The notes under the pieces: model-generated | Told to the model about the DNA's origin: nothing | Seen by the model: only the letters and a program-made list of their open reading frames with translations | Databases searched by the model: none | Shown: positions 17,404 to 25,618 of the stretch, piece after piece | How the letters are laid out: each line of letters opens with the position of its first letter | How positions within the stretch are numbered: position 1 is the first letter of the stretch | Made by a program: the position numbers and the translations under genes | Source of the DNA: Pseudomonas floridensis | GTDB lineage: Bacteria; Pseudomonadota; Gammaproteobacteria; Pseudomonadales; Pseudomonadaceae | Assembly (NCBI RefSeq): GCF_002087235.1 | Contig: NZ_MUIO01000040.1 | Location: forward strand, 41,829-105,828 | Length of the DNA: 64,000 bases | Direction: 5' to 3'

Positions 17404-17436
17404 CAAAAAAAACCGCCTCCACATTGCGGAAGCGGT
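17404..17436 (-). terminator. rho-independent terminator of the hrpF-hrpV operon
   Basis: On the minus strand a 9-bp stem (17436-17428 with 17420-17412, one G-T pair, 7-nt loop) is followed by a run of eight T. It lies 34 bp past the hrpV stop. Confidence 0.85.
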
Positions 17437-17469
17437 CATCTTTCAGTCTGGCAAAGCGTTGTGAAAGGA

Positions 17470-17817
17470 CTAGGCCAGATGATCCAGTCCGGCCAGGATC
17501 AGCTCATGACGCCGGATCTCGTCCAGGTTGGTCACCGAGTCCGGTGCATCACTCACCGCGTGCCACACAACGAAATCCCGCTGGATATCCAGGAACAGAA
17601 AGTAGTTGTTGAACCGTTCTGCTTCGGAAAACCTCAGTTGCAATGCTTCACGCAGTTGCTCGGGACGCAGTGCCCGACCTTCGATGTGCAGCGCGATACC
17701 CCAATCGTGATACTCACGACGGCTGACGAACGCAACCCCGTTGGCCACGGGCCATACGGCAGGGTTTTGAGCGGCGACCTGTGTATAGAACGCCACTTTT
17801 TCCGTTACCTCTATCAT
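17470..17817 (-). CDS. hrpV: HrpV, negative regulator of the hrp regulon
   Basis: The 115-residue protein is at the expected last position of the hrpF-hrpG-hrcC-hrpT-hrpV operon, 2 bp after hrpT. The sequence (EVTEKVAFYTQVAAQNPAVW...FNNYFLFLDIQRDF) has the size and mixed alpha/beta pattern of type III chaperone-like HrpV proteins. In P. syringae HrpV binds HrpS and blocks hrpL activation, and HrpG releases it. The function is from knowledge of the family; identity is from position and sequence. Confidence 0.88.
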   Translation of the reverse strand: MIEVTEKVAFYTQVAAQNPAVWPVANGVAFVSRREYHDWGIALHIEGRALRPEQLREALQLRFSEAERFNNYFLFLDIQRDFVVWHAVSDAPDSVTNLDEIRRHELILAGLDHLA

Positions 17818-17819
17818 TT

Positions 17820-18023
17820 CTAATCCTTTAACTGCACAACGGTATAGTCCTGTTCGTGATCACTATCATCCACACCTTGACGCATGTCTGGCGGCCACCA
17901 GATCACCAGCTCACGGTTGCTGGAGTCAGGTCGTTTGCAGGCATATCCCTTGCAGCCATTGGTCGTGCACCCTGCCAGGGTTGCGAGCAGAACGAGCAAT
18001 ATGACAATGCTACGGCTCTTCAT
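17820..18023 (-). CDS. hrpT: HrpT, small lipoprotein needed for secretin function
   Basis: The 67-residue protein has a clear lipoprotein signal, MKSRSIVILLVLLATLAGC (lipidated Cys19), and a short mature part with further cysteines (CKGYACKRPD). HrpT proteins act as outer-membrane accessory lipoproteins, probably pilotins for HrcC. Its start overlaps the hrcC stop by 4 bases (ATGA). Confidence 0.9.
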   Translation of the reverse strand: MKSRSIVILLVLLATLAGCTTNGCKGYACKRPDSSNRELVIWWPPDMRQGVDDSDHEQDYTVVQLKD

Positions 18024-20110
18024 GGTGCGGCTCTCCTAAGCAGCGAAGGTCTACTTTCCTTGGCCATTTTCGATATCTGAGGCTGGCGCACAGCGATGTA
18101 CACCTCGCTCTCTTCGCCCGGCTGTACCCACGCGTGAGGCCAGGCTGTCACGCCGATCACCCAGCGACCGCCGCATCGGCTTTCATCGATACGTACCGGC
18201 TTGTCGGTGTTGTTGTGTGCTACGACCACTGCAACCCCCCAACCTTTCTGGACGAACCACTGCGAGCGCGTCTGATCTAGCGTCAGCCCCTCGCCAGGAT
18301 CGCACAGGCTGTCGGTTTCGAACGGCATCGCTTCGCCCGTACGCATGCCGGCCGGCGCAACGCCGTCGACCATTTGAGTGAAGACATTCTGCACATCGTT
18401 ACGGGTGGGCAGGTCGCCACCGTCACGACGCTCCTTAATGGTTTTCATCTGGGCATCGATATCGTGCGGATTTCCGTTTTGCACATAGCGCGCCGGGTTT
18501 ACCTGATCGCCGATCAATCGCGGCGTAAGGATGAATAAACGCTCACGGTGATTGATTTCACGGCTGCGCGACTGGAAAAGCAGCTTGCCGATGTAGGGAA
18601 TGTCGCCCAGCAGCGGGATCTTGTGAACCTTATCGTTGGCCTCAAGCCCATGAAATCCGCCGACGACCAATGAACCATGCTCGGCAATCACCGCTTGGGT
18701 ACTGACGTTGCCTTTGCGAACGCTAGGCTGGTCGGCGTTGATGTCTGACACGTCGATCTGACCGTCCTCGATGTCGACAATCAGTTGCACCTGAGGTTTG
18801 CCGTCGTGATCCAGTGAACGCGGGATGACCTGCAGACTGGTCCCGGCCGTGATGGGCTCGATATTGGCCACACGCTCGGACGTCGCGGTAATGTATTCCG
18901 TACGACTGAAGTCGATCACGGCAGGCTGGTTCTCGAGCGTCAGAATCGAGGGGTTCCCGATCACCGAAGCCGAACCGTTACCTTCCAGGGCATGCAGTTC
19001 GGCAGAAAACTTGCCGGCATTCTGGATAAACAGTGTCGACGTCGTGCCTGCGTCAAACATATTGAAGCCGCCTGATTTGAAGTTCCAGCGGCTTGCCAGC
19101 TCCGCCAGCTCATTACGGTCGATATCCAGAATCACCGCATCGATTTCGATCAGGTTGCGTGGAACGTCCAGCTCTTTGATCAGCTTTTCATACATCGCCT
19201 TGCGATCGGGCAAGTCGTAGATCAAAACGGCGTTGTTACGAACGTCGGCACTGACACGAATGTTCGAACGGCCTCCAGACTTGCCTTTTCCAGGCTTCTT
19301 GCTGCCGTAGCTCAAGACCCGGTCCAGGCCTTGCTGCAGAGCGCCGGTGTCGATGCCGTTGGCATTCAGGTTGTAAGGCACACTCGGTTCACTCGAGCCG
19401 CCACCCTCTTCAAATCCGCCGTTCGAGCGACTGTGACCCAACAGGTTGATCCCGCTGAGGGAGTCGCCACGAGAGCGGGTATCCAGAAGCTCCTGAAGGA
19501 TGCTGGCAACACCGGCGACTGACAGTTCCTGATCGCGATACCGAATCGTGCGATCCGCCGCGTTGGCGTACTTGAGGGGAAATACGACAACGTCCTGCTT
19601 TTCGCCTTTATCCGGTGAGTCGACTTTCTTGCTGTAGTCGCGAACAAAGTCGACATACTTCGCCGGACCGCGAACCAGCACGACGCCTTCGTTGGGCAAC
19701 GCGCCCCATCCAAAGCGTTTGTCCAGAAGCCCCACATCGGTCAACGCTGTCTGCAAGTCGTCCACGGCATCGGAGGACACTTCGATGCGTGCCGAGGTGT
19801 GCTCACTGGCCGGGCTTACATACAGGGTGTCGTTATAGACGAACCACTGAAAGTGATACTCCTGAGCCAGTCGATCGAGAAACTCTTCGGGGTTCTGGGC
19901 ACGGATACGGCCGTCGAGCTTTCCCGAGATGGGCGCCATGTCCAGTGCCATCCCGAACTCTTTGGCGAAATCGCTGAGCGCCGTACTCAGTTCAGTCTCC
20001 CGGGCATCATAGGCGTAGGCCGTGTGCTTCCAGGATTCAGGCGTGACCGCCCATGTCGCAGGAATCACCCCGATCAACAATAAAGGCAACCACATCAAAG
20101 CCTTGCGCAT
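18020..20110 (-). CDS. hrcC: HrcC, outer-membrane secretin (SctC)
   Basis: The 696-residue secretin has a signal peptide (MRKALMWLPLLLIGVIPATW, cleavage after about residue 21). N-terminal N0/N1-type domains follow, including TLYVSPASEHTSARIEVSSD. The secretin core is visible in VIGNPSILTLENQPAVIDFS and in GSLVVGGFHGLEANDKVHKIPLLGDIPYIG, ending with RERLFILTPRLI. A substrate-specific C-terminal tail of about 150 residues extends past the core. The protein forms the outer-membrane channel. It starts 1 bp after hrpG. Confidence 0.97.
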   Translation of the reverse strand: MRKALMWLPLLLIGVIPATWAVTPESWKHTAYAYDARETELSTALSDFAKEFGMALDMAPISGKLDGRIRAQNPEEFLDRLAQEYHFQWFVYNDTLYVSPASEHTSARIEVSSDAVDDLQTALTDVGLLDKRFGWGALPNEGVVLVRGPAKYVDFVRDYSKKVDSPDKGEKQDVVVFPLKYANAADRTIRYRDQELSVAGVASILQELLDTRSRGDSLSGINLLGHSRSNGGFEEGGGSSEPSVPYNLNANGIDTGALQQGLDRVLSYGSKKPGKGKSGGRSNIRVSADVRNNAVLIYDLPDRKAMYEKLIKELDVPRNLIEIDAVILDIDRNELAELASRWNFKSGGFNMFDAGTTSTLFIQNAGKFSAELHALEGNGSASVIGNPSILTLENQPAVIDFSRTEYITATSERVANIEPITAGTSLQVIPRSLDHDGKPQVQLIVDIEDGQIDVSDINADQPSVRKGNVSTQAVIAEHGSLVVGGFHGLEANDKVHKIPLLGDIPYIGKLLFQSRSREINHRERLFILTPRLIGDQVNPARYVQNGNPHDIDAQMKTIKERRDGGDLPTRNDVQNVFTQMVDGVAPAGMRTGEAMPFETDSLCDPGEGLTLDQTRSQWFVQKGWGVAVVVAHNNTDKPVRIDESRCGGRWVIGVTAWPHAWVQPGEESEVYIAVRQPQISKMAKESRPSLLRRAAP

Positions 20111-20111
20111 T

Positions 20112-20552
20112 TCACACTCCCGGTTGCCGGTAATTGAGGGTCGTGCGTCCGGAGAAACCGGGCGCGGTATCGACGATGGTGACGTGCATCAGGCTGAGCA
20201 AGGCCGCACGCTGATTGGCCAGACTTTCCAGACGTTCGAGCAGATCGTTGACGTTGCAGGGGTTGGGGATCCAGCTGACCAGGACCATGCAACGGGTCTG
20301 TGGATCAATGGCAAACGCGCCATCACAGGCGCACGCCAGACTCGCACCGCCGTGGCTGAGCAACGCCTCCATACGCTGGGGGTCGTTGGCATCGAATGGA
20401 TCGAGCAACTCGATGCTGCAACGTACGCCGTCGCCAACCACTTCAAGACGTGCGTTGGCGTCGTCGACCCAGCAGTCCAGCGGCGTCACCGGCCGTTGGT
20501 CACACCATTGGCCAACGACCTGCGCGAAATCACTGAAATCCATCGATGACAT
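20112..20552 (-). CDS. hrpG: HrpG, chaperone-like positive regulator
   Basis: The 146-residue protein is in the canonical place between hrpF and hrcC. It resembles class I type III chaperones in size and pattern (SSMDFSDFAQVVGQWC...GDGVRCSIELLDPF...RCMVLVSWIPNPCN). In P. syringae HrpG frees HrpS by binding HrpV. ATG 20552 lies inside the end of hrpF (23-base overlap); ATG 20543 (MDFSDFAQ) is an alternative. Confidence 0.88.
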   Translation of the reverse strand: MSSMDFSDFAQVVGQWCDQRPVTPLDCWVDDANARLEVVGDGVRCSIELLDPFDANDPQRMEALLSHGGASLACACDGAFAIDPQTRCMVLVSWIPNPCNVNDLLERLESLANQRAALLSLMHVTIVDTAPGFSGRTTLNYRQPGV

Positions 20553-20754
20553 TTTTGGTCAGCTTATAGCCGGCTTGCTGGCACTGGTCAGCGACGTTGG
20601 AAGCGACAGCGGCCTGTTGGCTCGCCTCACTGAAGGCGTCGATATCGTCTGCGGAAATAGGACCGTTACCGCTGCCCAGAGCGTCGTCCACGTCGGATAG
20701 TGCGTTCGTCAGCGTGTTGTCGAGGTTATTTTGCAGGGATTTGAAATTTATCAT
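20530..20754 (-). CDS. hrpF: HrpF, small co-chaperone for the pilin/HrpG
   Basis: The 74-residue, mainly helical acidic protein (INFKSLQNNLDNTLTNALSD...SEASQQAAVASNVADQC) is the first gene of the hrcC operon, with a hrp box at 20784-20812. HrpF is of YscE-like size and is known to interact with HrpG and the pilin HrpA. The role is taken from family knowledge. Confidence 0.88.
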   Translation of the reverse strand: MINFKSLQNNLDNTLTNALSDVDDALGSGNGPISADDIDAFSEASQQAAVASNVADQCQQAGYKLTKNVIDGFQ

Positions 20755-20783
20755 GTCCAGATGCTCCAGAAAGGTTCAGACCT

Positions 20784-20812
20784 TGAGTGGAGCAAACGAC
20801 TGGAGCGGTTCC
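20784..20812 (-). promoter_or_regulatory. hrp box for the hrpF-hrpG-hrcC-hrpT-hrpV operon
   Basis: On the minus strand GGAACC (20812-20807), a 16-bp spacer and CCACTCA (20790-20784) match the consensus fully. It lies 30 bp before the hrpF ATG and just after the hrpE stop. Confidence 0.93.
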
Positions 20813-20833
20813 ATCATTGCCGCAAGAGTGTCT

Positions 20834-21415
20834 TCAGGTAGACGCATTGCAGCCCGTCAGACCATTGCGCAACGTCACCCAGTCAATATCGAAGGCGCCA
20901 TTGGCGTCACTCAGGCGCAGGCTTTCACGGGGCATCGAAGCATCACGCTTGAGCTGCCAGTGCTCGACGAAGCGGCTTTTTGTCAGCCATTCGGCGACGC
21001 TGTCGGCGATGTCCGGATGGACACTCAGCGTGGCGCCCACTTCGTTGAGCTGGCTTGCGGCCAGGTTGCGGCTAAGCGCCCGCGCACGCTCGGCGAGCGA
21101 AGTCTCGTCCAACAGCTGTTTCAGGGCGTCGGTCAACAGATGCTCCAGGCTTTCCATCACCTGTTGCTGCAATACTTGACGCTGCGCCTGCAGCTCGGCC
21201 AGAAAAGCGTTGGCGGACGTCCAGAATTCAGCCAGCGCCTGCTGCTGACGGCGATCCGCTTCTTCCTGCTGTTGAGACAGCATCTGACGGGCCTGTACGT
21301 GTGCGTTGGCCAGGATGTCCTGAGCCAACAGGCTGTCAGCAATCGCCTCACGGCGCATGATCGGTTCAGGCAGCAGCGCAGCGTTCGTCAGAGCAATACT
21401 GCGTTTGGCGAGCAT
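20834..21415 (-). CDS. hrpE: HrpE, ATPase regulator/stator (SctL)
   Basis: The 193-residue protein belongs to the FliH/YscL family. A long Gln/Ala/Glu-rich coiled coil at about residues 35-85 (QARQMLSQQQEEADRRQQQA) is followed by a C-terminal globular part with LNEVGATLSVHPDIADSVAE. SctL proteins tether the ATPase to the C-ring. It is the last gene of the hrpA operon, 42 bp after hrpD. Confidence 0.92.
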   Translation of the reverse strand: MLAKRSIALTNAALLPEPIMRREAIADSLLAQDILANAHVQARQMLSQQQEEADRRQQQALAEFWTSANAFLAELQAQRQVLQQQVMESLEHLLTDALKQLLDETSLAERARALSRNLAASQLNEVGATLSVHPDIADSVAEWLTKSRFVEHWQLKRDASMPRESLRLSDANGAFDIDWVTLRNGLTGCNAST

Positions 21416-21457
21416 GGGAAACTCCGGCGCGGATGATGTTTAGGGACGGGATGGTTT

Positions 21458-21988
21458 TCAAGTCGCCGTGACACGCCAAAGGATGGCTTGCCACAACGTC
21501 TGGAGCTTGTTGTCGGGCGCTTCGCAAGGCTGGTCATCGACCTCGCCTGGCGGCCATGCCAGACGCAACCGCGACCAATACTCACGGCCCAGCCAGGCGC
21601 CTAGCAGCAAACGCACATCCACCACCTCCGGCGCCAGCCAGACCCCAGGCCTCAGCGCTTTGGTCAACGCCCGACACCACTGCCCGTCGGGGCCTTCGGT
21701 TTCGGTTTGCGAAAAGCAGATCAATGTTGCCAGAACCAGCGCTTTGTCACGCTGCGAAGGCGTCAGTGCGATCCAGCTTGCCAATGGCTCGAACGGCTCA
21801 GGCGGCTGGCTGGGCTGGATGCCAAGGCTACGCACGAACATGTTGTGGCGGCTGTTCATGATCGAGTGACACGCCTGAATCGCCAGGCCGTGCTGCTCGG
21901 CGAACCTGAGCTGCCAGGCCGGATGCGCCCACTGCCAGGGATTGCACCACCAACGCGTCCAAACCTCTTCGATGGCAGAACCGGTCAT
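21458..21988 (-). CDS. hrpD: HrpD, sorting-platform accessory protein (SctK-like)
   Basis: The 176-residue Trp-rich protein (VWTRWWCNPWQWAHPAWQLR at about 9-28) sits between hrcJ and hrpE, the position of HrpD/SctK. Sequence conservation of this family is low. SctK proteins join the inner-membrane ring to the sorting platform. It overlaps the hrcJ stop by 4 bases. Identity is mostly positional. Confidence 0.85.
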   Translation of the reverse strand: MTGSAIEEVWTRWWCNPWQWAHPAWQLRFAEQHGLAIQACHSIMNSRHNMFVRSLGIQPSQPPEPFEPLASWIALTPSQRDKALVLATLICFSQTETEGPDGQWCRALTKALRPGVWLAPEVVDVRLLLGAWLGREYWSRLRLAWPPGEVDDQPCEAPDNKLQTLWQAILWRVTAT

Positions 21989-22794
21989 GTGCGTGCCGGC
22001 AGGTTCGAACGGTTACGGCCGCCCCCAAGCCCGATGGCGTTCAACGCGGTGGCTCGCCAGTCGGCACGCAGCAGCAGGACCACGACCAAGAGCACCAGTG
22101 CAGCGACCAGGGGAACCAGCCAAAGCATCAGGTTCCAGAACGGCAGATTGACGCTGTCGAGCTTGAATGGACCGAAACTCACCCACTGCGTGGTTTCCTG
22201 AAATTCCGAGGCGGGTACGAAGACGATAGAGAATTTCTTCGATTCGGCAGACTGCGAGGACATCCCGGGGATGCTGCTGGCCACCATCTGTTGAATCCGC
22301 CCACGTACGCTGTCAGGGTCAAGCGCCGAGGAATGCTTGATGAATACCGCTGCTGACGCGGGCTGGACCGGTTCGCCAGGCGCAATGCGTTCGGGAAGAA
22401 CCACATGGACTCTGGCAACGATCACCCCGTCGATCTGCGACAGCGTGGCTTCGAGTTCCTGAGAAAGCGCATAGATGTAACGTGCACGCTCCTCAAGCGG
22501 CGTCGAAATGACGCCCTCCTTTTTAAAAATTTCGCCCAGACTGGTACGCGACTGACGTGGCAGACCGGCGGCATTGAGCACCCGCACCGCTCGGTTCATG
22601 TCACGCGTCGCGACCGTTACGACAACACCGGCTTTCTCCAGACGTTTACGCGCATCGATGTGCTGATCGGCGAGGCGCGCAACCACCTCGTTGGAATCCT
22701 GCTCGGACAGGCCGGTGAACAGATCGGTGTCATCACTGCACCCTCCGAGCGCCAGCATGCACAACAGCAACAACCCTGCGCTGAGAAATCTCAC
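21985..22794 (-). CDS. hrcJ: HrcJ, inner-membrane ring lipoprotein (SctJ)
   Basis: The 269-residue YscJ/PrgK-type lipoprotein has the signal MRFLSAGLLLLCMLALGGC, with the lipidated Cys at 19. It is followed by the ring-building motif domain (DLFTGLSEQDSNEVVARLAD...SLGEIFKKEGVISTPLEERA). A C-terminal membrane helix lies at about 219-243 (LWLVPLVAALVLLVVVLLLR). It forms the inner ring with HrpQ. Confidence 0.97.
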   Translation of the reverse strand: MRFLSAGLLLLCMLALGGCSDDTDLFTGLSEQDSNEVVARLADQHIDARKRLEKAGVVVTVATRDMNRAVRVLNAAGLPRQSRTSLGEIFKKEGVISTPLEERARYIYALSQELEATLSQIDGVIVARVHVVLPERIAPGEPVQPASAAVFIKHSSALDPDSVRGRIQQMVASSIPGMSSQSAESKKFSIVFVPASEFQETTQWVSFGPFKLDSVNLPFWNLMLWLVPLVAALVLLVVVLLLRADWRATALNAIGLGGGRNRSNLPART

Positions 22795-22804
22795 GGAAAA
22801 ACCT

Positions 22805-23179
22805 CTATTGCAGGTTGGTCAGCTTATCGACCGCCTGCGCGGTCTTGCTTACGACCTTGGTGGCGAACGCGGTCTGAAGTGAACACTGCGACAGCGTTCG
22901 GGTCATCGCCGCGATGTCCATGGCGTCGGCACTGTCTGCGGCCTTTTTCATAGAACGCATGGCGTGCTGCGACATCTTCTCGGTTTCACCCAGACTGCCG
23001 GAGATGGCGCTGGCAATATGCTCGGACAGCGGCGCACCCTTGGAAACTTTCTCCGGTTGCATGGCAGCGGTAAAGAGATCGACATCCGCCTGAGCAGGCT
23101 CCAATACGAGACCTTGTGGCGAATCCTGCCCGAATTCAGGCGAGATGTTTTTAACGTTACTGAGGTGGGAAATGGTCAC
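22805..23179 (-). CDS. hrpB: HrpB, inner rod protein (SctI)
   Basis: The 124-residue protein lies between hrpZ and hrcJ. Its C-terminal amphipathic helix (AMTRTLSQCSLQTAFATKVV...TAQAVDKLTN) matches the inner-rod/YscI pattern of packing under the pilus base. It is secreted early. Spacing is 10 bp to hrcJ and 27 bp from hrpZ. Confidence 0.9.
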   Translation of the reverse strand: MTISHLSNVKNISPEFGQDSPQGLVLEPAQADVDLFTAAMQPEKVSKGAPLSEHIASAISGSLGETEKMSQHAMRSMKKAADSADAMDIAAMTRTLSQCSLQTAFATKVVSKTAQAVDKLTNLQ

Positions 23180-23206
23180 GTGGACTCTCCTTCAGGCGGA
23201 TGTTGT

Positions 23207-24199
23207 TCAGGCAACGGGCGAGTTCTGACGACTCTGCAACAGCGTCTGCACGATCATGTCTGCCACGCCTGAGGCACTGTTCTTCAAATCGCCGCTCGCA
23301 TTGCCGTTAAGACCGCCCTGGAGCGAGACTTCCAGCCCTTTTTCGAACAGGCCACCCAACAGTTGCCCCAATTCGAAGTCGGTGATGCCGCCTGATGTGT
23401 TTCCGGGCTGCTGCAGTTTGTCGATGGACGTGCCCAGACCACCGCCGGACAACACCGACTCCAGGCCCAGATCGACCATTTCGCCGACCAGTTGCCCGAG
23501 GCTGCCGTTGCTGCCATTCAAGGTGCTGGTCGTCAGATCGCTGGCGGGATTTTCCGCAGGAACACTGCCCAATCCACCGTCACCGCCAAAACCGCTGGCT
23601 TCGCTTTGCTGATTGCCCAACTGCTGGCCGATGATGTCCAGAGCCGAACGAAACTGAGCGGTTTCCCGACCGTCAAGGAAGTTGTCTTCAGTGAGCTCCT
23701 TTGTCCAGGAGCCGGAGTCCGGAGGCGGGAAAAAAGCGGGATTGTCGTCCATGAATTGGGCGATCTTTTCTAGGATCGGCATGTCGTCCTGAGAGAAACT
23801 GGCCCCATTGCTCTGACCGGTCAAAAGGTCATTGAGGGCGGCCTTCGCCAGACCGTTCAGCACCTGCGCCATCAGGTCAGACTGTCCTTCACCCGAAGCC
23901 AGACTGTCGGCCGAGGCACCAAAGTTAGCGCCCAGCTTTTCATGGATCAGCTTGTCCAGCGCGGCCTTGACGTCTTCAAGCCCCCCACCGGAGAGACCAT
24001 CCGCCGCCATCGCCTTGGCAAGCATTTTGCCCAGTGGCGAGCTTTGGTCCAACTGACCACTCTGCATCAGTTCTTCGGCCAGTTGCGCGATGACGTCCTG
24101 CAGCGCTTTGCTGGACGTACTCATGTTCGCTTCCGGACGTATCAGCACAAGCGCCATGCTCGGGCTCTGCAACGAACTGTTAAGACTGAGACTCTGCAT
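23207..24199 (-). CDS. hrpZ: HrpZ harpin
   Basis: The 330-residue Gly/Ser/Leu-rich, cysteine-free protein has harpin composition. ATG 24199 ([20 protein letters not shown]) is chosen over an upstream in-frame ATG, because GAGGGGG lies 6 nt before it and known HrpZ starts with MQSLSLN. The N-terminal helical part (about 30-60) precedes Gly-rich segments ([12 protein letters not shown] and SGGGLGTSI). Harpins are secreted, bind membranes and elicit plant defence responses. It is the second gene of the hrpA operon. Confidence 0.95.
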   Translation of the reverse strand: MQSLSLNSSLQSPSMALVLIRPEANMSTSSKALQDVIAQLAEELMQSGQLDQSSPLGKMLAKAMAADGLSGGGLEDVKAALDKLIHEKLGANFGASADSLASGEGQSDLMAQVLNGLAKAALNDLLTGQSNGASFSQDDMPILEKIAQFMDDNPAFFPPPDSGSWTKELTEDNFLDGRETAQFRSALDIIGQQLGNQQSEASGFGGDGGLGSVPAENPASDLTTSTLNGSNGSLGQLVGEMVDLGLESVLSGGGLGTSIDKLQQPGNTSGGITDFELGQLLGGLFEKGLEVSLQGGLNGNASGDLKNSASGVADMIVQTLLQSRQNSPVA

Positions 24200-24221
24200 C
24201 GCATTCCCCCTCAAGGTGGCA

Positions 24222-24242
24222 GCCCCTTCATCACGAAGGGGC
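24222..24242 (-). promoter_or_regulatory. hairpin between hrpA and hrpZ
   Basis: A perfect 8-bp GC-rich stem (24222-24229/24235-24242, 5-nt loop) lies between the hrpA stop and the hrpZ ribosome site. There is no T-run, so it is more likely a leaky attenuator or an mRNA-stabilising hairpin than a full terminator. Confidence 0.6.
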
Positions 24243-24251
24243 ACTCAAAAG

Positions 24252-24566
24252 TCAGAAGTTAACGAGGGCGTTTTTGATCTTGCTCCCGACGATCTGGTTT
24301 GAAAGGGCTTCTTTTTGTCCTTCAAAGCCTGCCTGGGCGCTCGTCTCACGCAACATGGCGTTTTCGCTGTCTGCGTATTTGTCCAGTTTGGCGCTCGTCG
24401 CATCACCGCTCGCGATACCCTCGCGAGTGGCATCGATGCTCTTGGTGCTGCCGGAGTTCTTTACCATGGAAACGCTGCTATCAATACGCGTTTTGCCGTT
24501 CTGGATGCCTTGCGCTGCGTCGCCGCCTGCACCGATCAATTTGTTAGCGATACCTGATACGTTCAT
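24252..24566 (-). CDS. hrpA: HrpA, type III pilus subunit
   Basis: The 104-residue, cysteine-free helical protein ends EALSNQIVGSKIKNALVNF. This is close to the C-terminal helix known in the pv. syringae/phaseolicola pilin type rather than the DC3000 type. The N-terminal half is small-residue rich and variable (GAGGDAAQGIQNGKTRIDSS). HrpA polymerises into the long Hrp pilus. It is the first gene of its operon with a perfect hrp box at 24618-24646, and a hairpin follows the stop. Confidence 0.93.
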   Translation of the reverse strand: MNVSGIANKLIGAGGDAAQGIQNGKTRIDSSVSMVKNSGSTKSIDATREGIASGDATSAKLDKYADSENAMLRETSAQAGFEGQKEALSNQIVGSKIKNALVNF

Positions 24567-24617
24567 AGCCTGACACCCCTTCGTTTAATGTGTACCAGCG
24601 TAATTGCTTGGTACAAC

Positions 24618-24646
24618 TAGGTGGTGACAGCCAGCGAATCGGTTCC
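24618..24646 (-). promoter_or_regulatory. hrp box for the hrpA-hrpZ operon
   Basis: On the minus strand GGAACC (24646-24641), a 16-bp spacer and CCACCTA (24624-24618) match the HrpL consensus exactly. It lies 52 bp before the hrpA ATG and immediately after the hrpS stop. Confidence 0.93.
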
Positions 24647-24664
24647 AGCGCCCACGCAAAAAAA

Positions 24665-25573
24665 TCAGATTTGTAATTCCTTGAGGCGTCGGTACAGCGT
24701 ACGGCGCGGCATATCCAGCTCCTGGCTCACCGCGTCAACGCAATTCTGGTGGCGCTTGAGGGCCTCCTGAATCAGTGCTTTTTCAATCGCACGCAGTTGC
24801 ACCTTGAGCCCACACCCCTGGCGCTCCTGATCGGCGGGTCCGACGCCGAGCAACGGCAGCCCCAGCACGAAGCGTTTCGCCGCAGCCTTCAGCTCACGGA
24901 CATTACCGGGCCATTCATGCTCCAGCAGCATTTGCTGTAATTGTGGACAAACCCTTGGAGCGACTACATCCAGCTCGTCTGCAAACGCCGCCACAAAACG
25001 CAAAAACAACGGGACAATGCGTTCGTGCTGGGCACGCAAGGGTGGCAGCTTCAGGGTCAGTACATTGAGACGAAAGTACAGATCGCGCCTAAAGTCGCCC
25101 TCTTCAACCGCATCGTCCAGCGATCGCTGGGCCGACGCCACCACGCAGACATCAAGCTTGATGGAGGCTGTCGAGCCCAATCGCTCGACAGCCCGGGTTT
25201 CAAGAACCCGCAGCAGCTTGGCCTGAAGACTGAGCGACATGCTATCGATCTCATCCAGATACAGCGTGCCGCCTTGGGCGGCTTCGATGTAACCGGCACG
25301 GGAACGATCAGCTCCGGTATAGGCACCGCTGACCACACCAAACAGCTCACTCTCCGCCAACGACTCGGGAATGGCTGCGCAGTTCATGGCTACGAACCGA
25401 CCCTTGCGGCCGGACAGCTTGTGAATACGCCTGGCGACGGTGTCCTTGCCTGTCCCCGTCTCCCCGGAAAGCAGCACATCGATTCCCAACTGAGAAATGC
25501 TTTCAGCGACGATTCCCAGGTTTGGCACACGTTCGAAATCAAAATCATCATCGAGTCCATCTTGAACAATCAT
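24665..25573 (-). CDS. hrpS: HrpS, sigma-54 enhancer-binding activator
   Basis: The 302-residue AAA+ activator has Walker A GETGTGKDT near residue 37, the sigma-54 contact loop GAYTGADRSR (Tyr instead of the usual Phe of GAFTG) near 83, Walker B TLYLDEIDS near 105, and a Fis-type helix-turn-helix at the end (CVDAVSQELDMPRRTLYRRL). There is no receiver domain. It acts with HrpR as a hetero-hexamer on hrpL and is the target of HrpV. It lies 45 bp behind hrpR. Confidence 0.97.
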   Translation of the reverse strand: MIVQDGLDDDFDFERVPNLGIVAESISQLGIDVLLSGETGTGKDTVARRIHKLSGRKGRFVAMNCAAIPESLAESELFGVVSGAYTGADRSRAGYIEAAQGGTLYLDEIDSMSLSLQAKLLRVLETRAVERLGSTASIKLDVCVVASAQRSLDDAVEEGDFRRDLYFRLNVLTLKLPPLRAQHERIVPLFLRFVAAFADELDVVAPRVCPQLQQMLLEHEWPGNVRELKAAAKRFVLGLPLLGVGPADQERQGCGLKVQLRAIEKALIQEALKRHQNCVDAVSQELDMPRRTLYRRLKELQI

Positions 25574-25618
25574 CCATAGCCTCTACACAGCAGTGATGCG
25601 CGAATACCAGAGAGCCGA

